The notes: generated from the letters alone by a model not told the origin. Positions 34,369 through 46,407 are shown, counted from the stretch's first letter. The stretch is 64,000 bases of DNA from Styela clava (GCF_964204865.1 NC_135250.1:19459395-19523394), one strand, 5' to 3'. Translations and numbers: made by a program.

Positions 34369-34588
34369 GCTGTAATAGTAGTGCCAAAATGTTTCCTCCG
34401 AAATGACCATTGGTTGAAGGTATTTAATTTAAATACGATATGTCTGTTTAAGAGGAGAAACAAACCGGTATATATAATGCTGTAATAGTACTAGCAAAAT
34501 GTTTCCTCCGAAATTACCATTGGTTGAAGGTATTCAATTTAAATACGATATGTCTGTTTAAGAGGAGAAACAAACCGTTATATATGAT
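34369..34588 (-). repeat. 110-bp spacer segment in tandem duplicate
   Basis: A promoter-distal spacer segment beginning GCTGTAATAGTA occurs twice in a row (34369-34478 and 34479-34588), lengthening this unit to 549 bp. The two halves have diverged slightly. Confidence 0.85.
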
Positions 34589-34746
34589 ATTAACATCGAT
34601 TGAAAGTTTATAACTTGGAATTTTCACTCATCGATTCATACTTTTTAGACAAATAGTCAAATTAACTGGTTTAATTGAACAGAGATTGAACTGTTAGTAA
34701 TATTCCACTTTTTTCGTAAAATTTATTAAAATTAGAGATTTCCCAC

Positions 34747-34796
34747 AAAACAGAGGAACGCTTCACGATTGTGCGTGTCATCCTTGCGCAGGGGCC

Positions 34797-34827
<31 letters not shown>

Positions 34828-34853
34828 TTCATATGTACACTCGAAAGTAGTAC
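34747..34853 (-). ncRNA. U6 snRNA copy 77, class A
   Basis: Body and TATA consensus, T4. Confidence 0.97.
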
Positions 34854-35204
34854 ACTTCACACACTCCCAGTGGTCGTATATGTACGTAGTAATTTGAAGT
34901 CAAATATCTATTATGGTGGCTGTAATAGTAGTAGCTAAATGTTTCTTCTGAAATTACCATTGGTTGAAGGTATTTAATTTAAATACGATATGTCTGTTTA
35001 ACCCTGCTAAAACGCTTAAGAGGAAAAACAAACCGTTATATAAAATAATACCATCGATTGAAAGTTTATAACTTGGAATTTTCACTCATCGATTCATACT
35101 TTTTAGACCAATAGTCAAATTAACTGGTTTAATTGAACAGAGATTGAACTGTTAGTAATATTCCACTTTTTTCCTGAAATTGAGTGAAATTAGAGATTTC
35201 CCAC

Positions 35205-35311
35205 AAAACAGAGGAACGCTTCACGATTGTGCGTGTCATCCTTGCGCGGGGGCCATGCTAATCTTCTCTGTATCGCTCAAATTTTTTCATATGTACACTC
35301 GAAAGTAGTAC
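35205..35311 (-). ncRNA. U6 snRNA copy 78, class B
   Basis: U64C in the internal stem-loop; otherwise typical. Confidence 0.92.
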
Positions 35312-35644
35312 ACTTCACACACTCCCAGGGGTCGTATATGTACGTAGTAATTAGAAGTCAAATATTTATTATGGTGGCTGTAATAGTAGTAGCTAAATGT
35401 TCCCTCCGAATTTACCATTGGTTGAAGGTATTTAATTTAAATACGATATGTCTGTTTAAGACGAGAAACAAACCGTTATATAAAATAATACCATCGATTG
35501 AAAGTTTATAACTTATAATTATCACTCATCGATTCATACTTTTTAGACAAATAGTCAAATTACATGGTTTAATTGAACAGAGATTGAACTGTTAGTAATA
35601 TTCCACTTTTTTCGTAAAATTGATTAAAATTAGAAGTTTCCCAC

Positions 35645-35694
35645 AAAATAGAGGAACGCTTCACGATTGTGCGTGTCATCCTTGCGCAGGGGCC

Positions 35695-35725
<31 letters not shown>

Positions 35726-35751
35726 TTCATATGTACACTCGAAAGTAGTAC
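35645..35751 (-). ncRNA. U6 snRNA copy 79, class A
   Basis: Body consensus, T4; 5' flank reads TTGACAC on the plus strand. Confidence 0.96.
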
Positions 35752-36102
35752 ACTTGACACACTCCCAGTGGTCGTATATGTACGTAGTAATTTGAAGTCA
35801 AATATCTATTATGGTGGCTGTAACAGTAGTAGCTAAATGTTTTCTCCGAAATTACCATTGGTTGAAGGTATTTAATTTAAATACGATATGTCTGTTTAAC
35901 CCTGCTAAAACGCTTAAGAGGAGAAACAAACCGTTATATAAAATAATACCATCGATTGAAAGTTTATAACTTGGAATTTTCACTCATCGATTCATACTTT
36001 TTAGACAAATAGTCAAATTAACTGGTTTAACTGAACAGAGATTGAACTGTTAGTAATATTCCACTTTTTTCCTGAAATTGAGTGAATTTAGAGATTTCCC
36101 AC

Positions 36103-36209
36103 AAAACAGAGCAACGCTTCACGATTGTGCGTGTCATCCTTGCGCAGGGGCCATGCTAATCTTCTCTGTATCGCTTAAATTTTTTCAAATTTACACTCGA
36201 GAGTAGTAC
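36103..36209 (-). ncRNA. U6 snRNA copy 80, class B, divergent
   Basis: Telestem altered on both strands (CGCTTAAA and GAGCAACG on the plus strand), 5' hairpin and linker changes, CUCG loop. ACAGAGA and AGC intact. Confidence 0.87.
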
Positions 36210-36542
36210 ACTACACACACTCCCAGTGGTCGTATATGTACGTAGTAATTAGAAGTCAAATATCTAATATGGTGGCTGTAATAGAAGTAGCAAAATATTT
36301 CCTTCGAAATGACCATTGGTTGAAGGTATTTAATTTAAATACGACATGTCTGTTTAAGAGTAGAAACAATCCGTTATATATGATATTACCATCGATTGAA
36401 AGTTTGTAACTTGGAATTTTCACTCATCGATTCATACTTTTTAGACAAATAGTCAAATTAACTGGTTTAATTGAACAGAGTTTGAACTGTTAGTAATATT
36501 CCACTTTTTTCCTGAAATTGAGTGAAATTAGAGATTTCCCAC

Positions 36543-36649
36543 AAAACAGAGGAACGCTTCACGATTGTGCGTGTCATCCTTGCGCAGGGGCCATGCTAAT
36601 CTTCTCTGTATCGCTCAAATTTTTTCATATGTACACTCGAAAGTAGTAC
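36543..36649 (-). ncRNA. U6 snRNA copy 81, class B
   Basis: Typical class B with T4. Confidence 0.94.
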
Positions 36650-36982
36650 ACTCCACACACTCCCAGTGGTCGTATATGTACGTAGTAATTAGAAGTCAAA
36701 TATCTATTATGGTGGCTGTTATAGTAGTAGCAAAATGTTTCCTCCGAAATGACCATTGGTTGAAGGTATTTAATTTAAATACGATATGTCTGTTTAAGAG
36801 GAGAAACAAACCGTTATATATGATATTACCATTGATTGAAAGTTTATAACCTAGACTTTTCACTCATCGATTCATACTTTTTAGACAAATAGTCAAATTA
36901 ACTGGTTTAATTGAACAGAGTTTGAACTGTTAGTAATATTTCACTTTTTTCGTAAAATTTATTAAAATTAGAGATTTCCCAA

Positions 36983-37090
36983 AAAACAGAGGAACGCTTC
37001 ACGATTGTGCGTGTCATCCTTGCGCAGGGGCAATGCTAATCTTCTCTGTATCGTTACAATTTTTTTCATATGTACACTCGAAAGTAGTAC
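36983..37090 (-). ncRNA. U6 snRNA copy 82, class E
   Basis: G34U and extra A, plus G58U at the base of the internal stem-loop. T6. Confidence 0.88.
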
Positions 37091-37423
37091 ACTCCACATA
37101 CTCCCAGTGGTCGTATATGTACGTAGTAATTAGAAGTCAAATATCTATTATGGTGGCTGTAATAGTAGTAGCAAAATGTTTCCTCCGAAATGACCATTGG
37201 TTGAAGGTATTTAATTTAAATACGATATGTCTGTTTAAGAGGAGAAACAAACCGGTATATATGATATTACCATCGATTGAAAGTTTATAATTTGGGCTTT
37301 TTACTCATCAATTCATACTTTTTGGACAAATAGTCAAATTCACTGGTGTAATTAAACAGAGATTGAACTCTTAGTAATATGCTACTTTTTTCCTGAAATT
37401 GAGTGAAATTAGAGATTTCCCAA

Positions 37424-37531
37424 AAAGCAGAGGAACGCTTCACGATTGTGCGTGTCATCCTTGCGCAGGGGCCATGCTAATCTTCTCTGTATCGTTACAA
37501 TTTTTTTCATATGTACACTCGAAAGTAGTAC
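37424..37531 (-). ncRNA. U6 snRNA copy 83, class E
   Basis: G34U and extra A. Terminator T5. Confidence 0.9.
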
Positions 37532-37864
37532 ACTCCACATACTCCCAGTGGTCGTATATGTACGTAGTAATTAGAAGTCAAATATCTATTATGGTGGCTG
37601 TAATAGTAGTAGCAAAATGTTTCCTCCGAAATGACCATTGGTTGAAGGTATTTAATTTAAATACGATATGTCTGTTTAAGAGGAGAAACAAACCGGTATA
37701 TATGATATTACCATCGATTGAAAGTTTATAATTTGGGCTTTTTACTCATCAATTCATACTTTTTGGACAAATAGTCAAATTCACTGGTGTAATTAAACAG
37801 AGATTGAACTCTTAGTAATATGCTACTTTTTTCCTGAAATTGAGTGAAATTAGAGATTTCCCAC

Positions 37865-37971
37865 AAAATAGAGTAACGGTTCACGATTGTGCGTGCCATC
37901 CTTGCCCAGGGGCCATGCTAATCTTCCACGTATTGTTCCATTTTTTTCATAAGTACACTCGAAAGTAGTAC
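37865..37971 (-). pseudogene. U6 snRNA copy 84, class C
   Basis: ACGUGGA in place of ACAGAGA; C66G, A76G; telestem 3' strand damaged (GAGTAACGG on the plus strand). Confidence 0.88.
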
Positions 37972-38300
37972 ACTCCGCACACTCCCAGTGGTCGTATATG
38001 TACGTAGTAATTAGAAGTCAAATATCTATGATGGTGGCTGTAATAGTAGTAGCAAAATGTTTCCTCCGAAATTACCATTGGTTGAAGGTATTTAATTTAA
38101 ATACGATATGTCTGTTTAAAGGAACAAACCGTTATATATGATATTACCATCGATTGGAAGTTTATAACTTGGAATTTTCACTCATCGATTCATACTTTTT
38201 AGACAAATAGTCAAATTAACTGGTTTAACTGAACAGAGATTGAACTGTTAGTAATATTCCACTTTTTTCCTGAAATTGAGTGAATTTAGAGATTTCCCAC

Positions 38301-38407
38301 AAAACAGAGGAACGCTTCACGATTGTGCGTGTCATCCTTGCGCAGGGGCCATGCTAATCTTCTCTGTATCGCTCAAATTTTTTCATATGTACACTCGAGA
38401 GTAGTAC
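38301..38407 (-). ncRNA. U6 snRNA copy 85, class B, short upstream spacer
   Basis: CUCG hairpin loop. Only 136 bp separate it from the next gene upstream; the TATA and candidate PSE are still inside that interval. Confidence 0.91.
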
Positions 38408-38543
38408 ACTACACACACTCCCAGTGGTCGTATATGTACGTAGTAATTAGAAGTCAAATATATAATATGGTGGCTGTAATAGTAGTAGCAAAATATTTCC
38501 TTCGAAATGACCATTGGTTGAAGGTATTTATAATATTTCCCAC

Positions 38544-38650
38544 AGAACAGAGGAACGCTTCACGATTGTGCGTGTCATCCTTGCGCAGGGGCCATGCTAA
38601 TCTTCTCTGTATCGCTCAAATTTTTTCATATGTACACTCGAGAGTAGTAC
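38544..38650 (-). ncRNA. U6 snRNA copy 86, class B
   Basis: CUCG hairpin loop. The T-run is interrupted (TTCTG), so transcription may read into the next unit. Confidence 0.88.
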
Positions 38651-38983
38651 ACTACACACACTCCCAGTGGTCGTATATGTACGTAGTAATTAGTAGTCAA
38701 ATATCTAATATGGTGGCTGTAATAGTAGTAGCAAAATATTTCCTTCGAAATGACCATTGGTTGAAGGTATTTAATTTGAATACGACATGTCTGTTTAAGA
38801 GTAGAAACAAACCGTTATATATGATATTACCATCGATTGAAAGTTTGTAACTTGGAATTTTCACTCATCGATTCATACTTTTTAGACAAATAGTCAAATT
38901 AACTGGTTTAATTGAACAGAGTTTGAACTGTTAGTAATATTTCACTTTTTTCGTAAAATTTATTAAAATTAGAGATTTCCCAA

Positions 38984-39091
38984 AAAACAGAGGAACGCTT
39001 CACGATTGTGCGTGTCATCCTTGCGCAGGGGCAATGCTAATCTTCTCTGTATCGTTACAATTTTTTTCATATGTACACTCGAAAGTAGTAC
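38984..39091 (-). ncRNA. U6 snRNA copy 87, class E
   Basis: G34U, extra A and G58U, as in copy 82. T6. Confidence 0.88.
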
Positions 39092-39424
39092 ACTCCACAT
39101 ACTCCCAGTGGTCGTATATGTACGTAGTAATTAGAAGTCAAATATCTATTATGGTGGCTGTAATAGTAGTAGCAAAATGTTTCCTCCGAAATGACCATTG
39201 GTTGAAGGTATTTAATTTAAATACGATATGTCTGTTTAAGAGGAGAAACAAACCGGTATATATGATATTACCATCGATTGAAAGTTTATAATTTGGGCTT
39301 TTTACTCATCAATTCATACTTTTTGGACAAATAGTCAAATTCACTGGTGTAATTAAACAGAGATTGAACTCTTAGTAATATGCTACTTTTTTCCTGAAAT
39401 TGAGTGAAATTAGAGATTTCCCAA

Positions 39425-39532
39425 AAAACAGAGGAACGCTTCACGATTGTGCGTGTCATCCTTGCGCAGGGGCCATGCTAATCTTCTCTGTATCGTTACA
39501 ATTTTTTTCATATGTACACTCGAAAGTAGTAC
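39425..39532 (-). ncRNA. U6 snRNA copy 88, class E
   Basis: G34U and extra A; T6. Confidence 0.9.
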
Positions 39533-39865
39533 ACTCCACATACTCCCAGTGGTCGTATATGTACGTAGTAATTAGAAGTCAAATATCTATTATGGTGGCT
39601 GTAATAGTAGTAGCAAAATGTTTCCTCCGAAATGACCATTGGTTGAAGGTATTTAATTTAAATACGATATGTCTGTTTAAGAGGAGAAACAAACCGGTGT
39701 ATATGATATTACCATCGATTGAAAGTTTATAATTTGGGCTTTTTACTCATCAATTCATACTTTTTGGACAAATAGTCAAATTCACTGGTGTAATTAAACA
39801 GAGATTGAACTCTTAGTAATATGCTACTTTTTTCCTGAAATTGAGTGAAATTAGAGATTTCCCAA

Positions 39866-39972
39866 AAAATAGAGTAACGGTTCACGATTGTGCGTGCCAT
39901 CCTTGCCCAGGGGCCATGCTAATCTTCCACGTATTGTTCCATTTTTTTCATAAGTACACTCGAAAGTAGTAC
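39866..39972 (-). pseudogene. U6 snRNA copy 89, class C
   Basis: ACGUGGA box, C66G, A76G; T6 terminator, unlike copy 84. Confidence 0.88.
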
Positions 39973-40301
39973 ACTCCGCACACTCCCAGTGGTCGTATAT
40001 GTACGTAGTAATTAGAAGTCAAATATCTATGATGGTGGCTGTAATAGTAGTAGCAAAATGTTTCCTCCGAAATTACCATTGGTTGAAGGTATTTAATTTA
40101 AATACGATATGTCTGTTTAAAGGAACAAACCGTTATATATGATATTACCATCGATTGGAAGTTTATAACTTGGAATTTTCACTCATCGATTCATAATTTT
40201 TAGACAAATAGTCAAATTAACTGGTTTAATTGAACAGAGATTGAACTGTTAGTAATATTCCACTTCTTTCGTAAATTTTATCAAAATTAGAGATTTCCCA
40301 C

Positions 40302-40351
40302 AAAATAGAGGAACGCTTCACGATTGTGCGTGTCATCCTTGCGCAGGGGCC

Positions 40352-40382
<31 letters not shown>

Positions 40383-40408
40383 TTCATATGTACACTCGAA
40401 AGTAGTAC
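40302..40408 (-). ncRNA. U6 snRNA copy 90, class A, TATA altered
   Basis: Gene body consensus, T4. TATA core lost and 110-bp spacer duplication upstream, as for copy 76. Confidence 0.95.
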
Positions 40409-40430
40409 ACTTCACATACTCCTAGTGGTC

Positions 40431-40436
40431 GTAATG
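40431..40436 (-). promoter_or_regulatory. Altered TATA-like element
   Basis: Same GTAATG change as in the unit near 34330, upstream of the consensus gene at 40302-40408. Confidence 0.65.
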
Positions 40437-40472
40437 TACGTAGTAATTAGAAGTCAAATATCTATTATGGTG

Positions 40473-40692
40473 GCTGTAATAGTAGTGCCAAAATGTTTCC
40501 TCCGAAATAACCATTGATTGAAGGTATTTAATTTAAATACGATATGTCTGTTTAAGAGGAGAAACAAACCGGTATATATAATGCTGTAATAGTACTAGCA
40601 AAATGTTTCCTCCAAAATTACCATTGGTTGAAGGTATTCAATTTAAATACGATATGTCTGTTTAAGAGGAGAAACAAACTGTCATATATGAT
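40473..40692 (-). repeat. 110-bp spacer segment in tandem duplicate
   Basis: Same duplication as in the unit near 34400: halves at 40473-40582 and 40583-40692. The shared junction (TATATAATGCTG) shows a single origin followed by spread. Confidence 0.85.
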
Positions 40693-40850
40693 ATTAACAT
40701 CGATTGAAAGTTTATAACTTGGAATTTTCACTCATCGATTCATACTTTTTAGACAAATAGTCAAATTAACTGGTTTAATTGAACAGATATTGAACTGTTA
40801 GTAATATTCCACTTTTTTCGTAAAATTTATTAAAATTAGAGATTTCCCAC

Positions 40851-40900
40851 AAAATAGAGGAACGCTTCACGATTGTGCGTGTCATCCTTGCGCAGGGGCC

Positions 40901-40931
<31 letters not shown>

Positions 40932-40957
40932 TTCATATGTACACTCGAAAGTAGTAC
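40851..40957 (-). ncRNA. U6 snRNA copy 91, class A
   Basis: Body and TATA consensus, T4. Confidence 0.97.
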
Positions 40958-41277
40958 ACTTCACACACTCCCAGTGGTCGTATATGTACGTAGTAATTTG
41001 AAGTCAAATATCTATTATGGTGGCTGTAATAGTAGTAGCTAAATGTTTCCTCCGAAATTACCATTGGTTGAAGGTATTTAATTTAAATACGATATGTCTG
41101 TTTAACCCTGCTAAAACGCTTAAGAGGAAAAACAAACCGTTATATAAAATAATACCATCGATTGAAAGCTTATAACTTGGAATTTTCACTCATCGATTCA
41201 TACGTTTTAGACAAATAGTCAAATTACCTGATTTAATTGAACAGAGATTGAACTGTTAGTAATATTCCACTTTCCAC

Positions 41278-41385
41278 AAAACAGAGGAACGCTTCACGAT
41301 TGTGCGTGTCATCCTTGCGCATGGGGCCATGCTAATCTTCTCTGTATCGCTCAAATTTTTTCATATGTACACTCGAAAGTAGTAC
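41278..41385 (-). ncRNA. U6 snRNA copy 92, class B, 1-nt insertion
   Basis: One extra A between nt 63 and 64 in the internal stem-loop (108 nt). The downstream spacer lacks about 33 bp immediately below the terminator. Confidence 0.88.
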
Positions 41386-41736
41386 ACTTCACACACTCCC
41401 AGTGGTCGTATATGTACGTAGTAATTAGAAGTCAAATATCTATTATGGTGGCTGTAATAGTAGTAGCTAAATGTTCCCTCCGAAATTACCATTATTTGAA
41501 GGTATTTAATTTAAATACGATATGTCTGTTTAACCCTGCTAAAACGCTTAAGAGGAAAAACAAACCGTTATATAAAATAATACCATCGATTGAAAGCTTA
41601 TAACTTAGAATTTTCACTCATCGATTCATACTTTTTAGACAAATAGTCAAATTAACTGGTTTAACTGAACAGAGATTGAACTGTTAGTAATATTCCACTT
41701 TTTTCCTGAAATTGAGTGAATTTAGAGATTTCCCAC

Positions 41737-41843
41737 AAAACAGAGGAACGCTTCACGATTGTGCGTGTCATCCTTGCGCAGGGGCCATGCTAATCTTCTC
41801 TGTATCGCTCAAATTTTTTCATATGTACACTCGAGAGTAGTAC
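41737..41843 (-). ncRNA. U6 snRNA copy 93, class B, short upstream spacer
   Basis: CUCG hairpin loop; only 136 bp to the next gene upstream, as for copy 85. Confidence 0.91.
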
Positions 41844-41979
41844 ACTACACACACTCCCAGTGGTCGTATATGTACGTAGTAATTAGAAGTCAAATATCTA
41901 ATATGGTGGCTGTAATAGTAGTAGCAAAATATTTCCTTCGAAATGACCATTGGTTGAAGGTATTTATAATATTTCCCAC

Positions 41980-42086
41980 AAAACAGAGGAACGCTTCACG
42001 ATTGTGCGTGTCATCCTTGCGCAGGGGCCATGCTAATCTTCTCTGTATCGCTCAAATTTTTTCATATGTACACTCGAGAGTAGTAC
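41980..42086 (-). ncRNA. U6 snRNA copy 94, class B
   Basis: CUCG hairpin loop. Unlike its partner copy 86, the T4 terminator is intact. Confidence 0.91.
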
Positions 42087-42419
42087 ACTACACACACTCC
42101 CAGTGGTCGTATATGTACGTAGTAATTAGTAGTCAAATATCTAATATGGTGGCTGTAATAGTAGTAGCAAAATATTTCCTTCGAAATGACCATTGGTTGA
42201 AGGTATTTAATTTGAATACGACATGTCTGTTTAAGAGTAGAAACAAACCGTTATATATGATATTACCATCGATTGAAAGTTTGTAACTTGGAATTTTCAC
42301 TCATCGATTCATACTTTTTAGACAAATAGTCAAATTAACTGGTTTAATTGAACAGAGTTTGAACTGTTAGTAATATTCCACTTTTTTCCTGATATTGAGT
42401 GAAATTAGAGATTTCCCAC

Positions 42420-42526
42420 AAAACAGAGGAACGCTTCACGATTGTGCGTGTCATCCTTGCGCAGGGGCCATGCTAATCTTCTCTGTATCGCTCAAATTTT
42501 TTCATATGTACACTCGAAAGTAGTAC
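42420..42526 (-). ncRNA. U6 snRNA copy 95, class B
   Basis: Typical class B with T4. Confidence 0.94.
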
Positions 42527-42859
42527 ACTCCACACACTCCCAGTGGTCGTATATGTACGTAGTAATTAGAAGTCAAATATCTATTATGGTGGCTGTAATA
42601 GTGGTAGCAAAATGTTTCCTCCTAAATTACCATTGGTTGAAGGTATTTAATTTAAATACGATATGTCTGTTTAAGAGGAGAAACAAACCGTTATATATGA
42701 TATTACCATTGATTGAAAGTTTATAACTTAGACTTTTCACTCATCGATTCATACTTTTTAGACAAATAGTCAAATTAACGGGTTTAATTGAACAGAGTTT
42801 GAACTGTTAGTAATATTTCACTTTTTTCGTAAAATTTCTTAAAATTAGAGATTTCCCAA

Positions 42860-42966
42860 AAAACAGAGGAACGGTTCACGATTGTGCGTGTCATCCTTGC
42901 GCAGGGGCCCAACTAATCTTCTCTGTATCGCTCAATTTTTTTCATATGTACACTCGAAAGTAGTAC
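42860..42966 (-). pseudogene. U6 snRNA copy 96, AGC region mutated
   Basis: Plus strand reads GGCCCAACTAATC, changing nt 55-57 so the triad is AGU. Class B telestem with an additional linker change. T6. Confidence 0.86.
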
Positions 42967-43299
42967 ACTCCACACACTCCCAGTGGTCGTATATGTACGT
43001 AGTAATTAGAAGTCAAATATCTATTATGGTGGCTGTAATAGTAGTAGCAAAATGTTTCCTCCGAAATGACCATTGGTTGAAGGTATTTAATTTAAATACG
43101 ATAAGTCTGTTTAAGAGGAGAAACAAACCGGTATATATGATATTACCATCGATTGAAAGTTTATAATTTGGGCTTTTTACTCATCAATTCATACTTTTTG
43201 GACAAATAGTCAAATTCACTGGTGTAATTAAACAGAGATTGAACTCTTAGTAATATGCTACTTTTTTCCTGAAATTGAGTGAAATTAGAGATTTCCCAC

Positions 43300-43406
43300 A
43301 AAATTGAGTAACGCTTCACGATTGTGCGTGCCATCCTTGCCCAGGGGCCATGCTAATCTTCCACGTATTGTTCCATTTTTTTCATAAGTACACTCGAAAG
43401 TAGTAC
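43300..43406 (-). pseudogene. U6 snRNA copy 97, class C
   Basis: ACGUGGA box, C66G, A76G, altered telestem 3' strand. Confidence 0.88.
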
Positions 43407-43735
43407 ACTCCGCACACTCCCAGTGGTCGTATATTTACGTAGTAATTAGAAGTCAAATATCTATTATGGTGGCTGTAATAGTAGTAGCAAAATGTTTCCT
43501 CCGAAATTACCATTGGTTGAAGGTATTTAATTTAAATACAATATGTCTGTATAAAGAAACAAACCGTTATATATGACATTACCATCGATTGAAACTTTAT
43601 AACTTGGAATTTTCACTCATCGATTCATACTTTTTAGACAAATAGTCAAATTAACTGGTTTAATTGAACAGAGATTGAACTGTTAGTAATATTCCACTTT
43701 TTTCGTAAAATTTATTAAAATTAGAGATTTCCCAC

Positions 43736-43785
43736 AAAATAGAGGAACGCTTCACGATTGTGCGTGTCATCCTTGCGCAGGGGCC

Positions 43786-43816
<31 letters not shown>

Positions 43817-43842
43817 TTCATATGTACACTCGGAAGTAGTAC
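43736..43842 (-). ncRNA. U6 snRNA copy 98, class A
   Basis: U10C turns the hairpin loop into UCCG; otherwise consensus, T4. Confidence 0.94.
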
Positions 43843-44193
43843 ACTTGACACACTCCCAGTGGTCGTATATGTACGTAGTAATTTGAAGTCAAATATCTAT
43901 TATGGTGGCTGTAATAGTAGTAGCTAAATGTTTCCTCCGGAATTACCATTGGTTGAAGGTATTTAATATAAATACGATATGTCTGTTTAACCCTGCTAAA
44001 ACGCTTAAGAGGAGAAACAAACCGTTATATAAAATAATACCATCGATTGAAAGTTTATAACTTGGAATTTTCACTCATCGATTCATACTTTTTAGACAAA
44101 TAGTCAAATTAACTGGTTTAATTGAACAGAGATTGAACTGTTAGTAATATTCCTCTTTTTTCCTGAAATTGAGTGAAATTAGAGATTTCCCAC

Positions 44194-44300
44194 AAAACAG
44201 AGGAACGCTTCACGATTGTGCGTGTCATCCTTGCGCAGGGGCCATGCTAATCTTCTCTGTATCGCTCAAATTTTTTCATATGTACACTCGAAAGTAGTAC
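44194..44300 (-). ncRNA. U6 snRNA copy 99, class B
   Basis: Typical class B with T4. Confidence 0.94.
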
Positions 44301-44633
44301 ACTACACACACTCCCAGTGGTCGTATATGTACGTAGTAATTAGAAGTCAAATATCTAATATGGTGGCTGTAATAGTAGTAGCAAAATATTTCCTCCGAAA
44401 TTACCATTGGTTGAAGGTATTTAATTTAAATACGACATGTCTGTTTAAGAGTAGAAATAAACCGTTATTTATGATATTACCATCGATTGAAAGTTTATAA
44501 CTTGGAATTTTCACTCATCGATTCATACTTTTTAGACAAATAGTCAAATTAACTGGTTTAATTGAACAGAGATTGAACTGTTGGTAATATTCCACTTTTT
44601 CCGTAAAATTTATTAAAATTAGAGATTTCCCAC

Positions 44634-44740
44634 AAAATAGAGGAACGCTTCACGATTGTGCGTGTGATCCTTGCGCAGGGGCCATGCTAATCTTCTCTTA
44701 ATCGTTCCAATTTTTTCATATGTACACTCGAAAGTAGTAC
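44634..44740 (-). pseudogene. U6 snRNA copy 100, ACAGAGA mutated
   Basis: A41U and C42A give UAAGAGA. A further change at about nt 76 (GTGTGATCC on the plus strand). Confidence 0.86.
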
Positions 44741-45073
44741 ACTTCGCACACTCCCAGTGGTCGTATATGTACGTAGTAATTTGAAGTCAAATATCTATTA
44801 TGGTGGCTGTAATAGTAGTAGCAAAATATTTCCTCCGAAATTACCATTGGTTGAAGGTATTTAATTTAAATACGATATGTCTGTTTAAGAGGAGAAACAA
44901 ACCGTTATATATGATATTACCATTGATTGAAAGTTTATAACTTAGACTTTTCACTCATCGATTCATACTTTTTAGACAAATAGTCAAATTAACGGGTTTA
45001 ATTGAACAGAGTTTGAACTGTTAGTAATATTTCACTTTTTTCGTAAAATTTATTAAAATTAGAGATTTCCCAA

Positions 45074-45180
45074 AAAACAGAGGAACGGTTCACGATTGTG
45101 CGTGTCATCCTTGCGCAGGGGCCATGCTAATCTTCTCTGTATCGCTCAATTTTTTTTATATGAACACTCGAAAGTAGTAC
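45074..45180 (-). ncRNA. U6 snRNA copy 101, class B, divergent 5' part
   Basis: Extra changes in the A-run and linker and one in the 5' hairpin. Core intact, T6. Confidence 0.88.
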
Positions 45181-45513
45181 ACTCCACACACTCCCAGTGG
45201 TCGTATATGTACGTAGTAATTAGAAGTCAAATATCTATTATGGTGGCTGTAATAGTAGTAGCAAAATGTTTCCTCCGAAATGACCATTGGTTGAAGGTAT
45301 TTAATTTAAATACGATAAGTCTGTTTAAGAGGAGAAACAAACCGGTATATATGATATTACCATCGATTGAAAGTTTATAATTTGGGCTTTTTACTCATCA
45401 ATTCATACTTTTTGGACAAATAGTCAAATTCACTGGTGTAATTAAACAGAGATTGAACTCTTAGTAATATGCTACTTTTTTCCTGAAATTGAGTGAAATT
45501 AGAGATTTCCCAC

Positions 45514-45620
45514 AAGATAGAGTAACGCTTCACGATTGTGCGTGCCATCCTTGCCCAGGGGCCATGCTAATCTTCCACGTATTGTTCCATTTTTTTCATA
45601 AGTACACTCGAAAGTAGTAC
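45514..45620 (-). pseudogene. U6 snRNA copy 102, class C
   Basis: ACGUGGA box, C66G, A76G, and the terminator run is interrupted (ATCTTG). Confidence 0.88.
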
Positions 45621-45949
45621 ACTCCGCACACTCCCAGTGGTCGTATATGTACGTAGTAATTAGAAGTCAAATATCTATGATGGTGGCTGTAATAGTAGTA
45701 GCAAAATGTTTCCTCCGAAATTACCATTGGTTGAAGGTATTTAATTTAAATACGATATGTCTGTATAAAGAAACAAACCGTTATATATGACATTACCATC
45801 GATTGAAACTTTATAACTTGGAATTTTCACTCATCGATTCATACTTTTTAGACAAATAGTCAAATTAACTGGTTTAATTGAACAGAGATTGAACTGTTAG
45901 TAATATTCCACTTTTTTCGTAAAATTTATTAAAATTAGAGATTTCCCAC

Positions 45950-45999
45950 AAAATAGAGGAACGCTTCACGATTGTGCGTGTCATCCTTGCGCAGGGGCC

Positions 46000-46030
<31 letters not shown>

Positions 46031-46056
46031 TTCATATGTACACTCGAAAGTAGTAC
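45950..46056 (-). ncRNA. U6 snRNA copy 103, class A
   Basis: Body and TATA consensus, T4. Confidence 0.97.
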
Positions 46057-46407
46057 ACTTGACACACTCCCAGTGGTCGTATATGTACGTAGTAATTTGA
46101 AGTCAAATATCTATTATGGTGGCTGTAATAGTAGTAGCTAAATGTTTCCTCCGGAATTACCATTGGTTGAAGGTATTTAATATAAATACGATATGTCTGT
46201 TTAACCCTGCTAAAACGCTTAAGAGGAGAAACAAACCGTTATATAAAATAATACCATCGATTGAAAGTTTATAACTTGGAATTTTCACTCATCGATTCAT
46301 ACTTTTTAGACAAATAGTCAAATTAACTGGTTTAATTGAACAGAGATTGAACTGTTAGTAATATTCCTCTTTTTTCCTGAAATTGAGTGAAATTAGAGAT
46401 TTCCCAC

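Larger units (their letters stand above)
36925..40191 (-). repeat. Higher-order repeat, 2001-bp offset
   Basis: About 36925-38190 recurs at about 38926-40191: two class E genes followed by one class C gene with the same mutations. Borders are approximate. Confidence 0.8.
38170..42371 (-). repeat. Paired short-spacer block, 3436-bp offset
   Basis: About 38170-38935 recurs at about 41606-42371. Both contain two class B genes separated by only 136 bp. Confidence 0.8.

Noticed and set aside
38323-38850. 175-codon plus-strand frames here and at 41759-42286.
   Set aside because: They are two antisense frames joined where the spacer is shortened to 136 bp.
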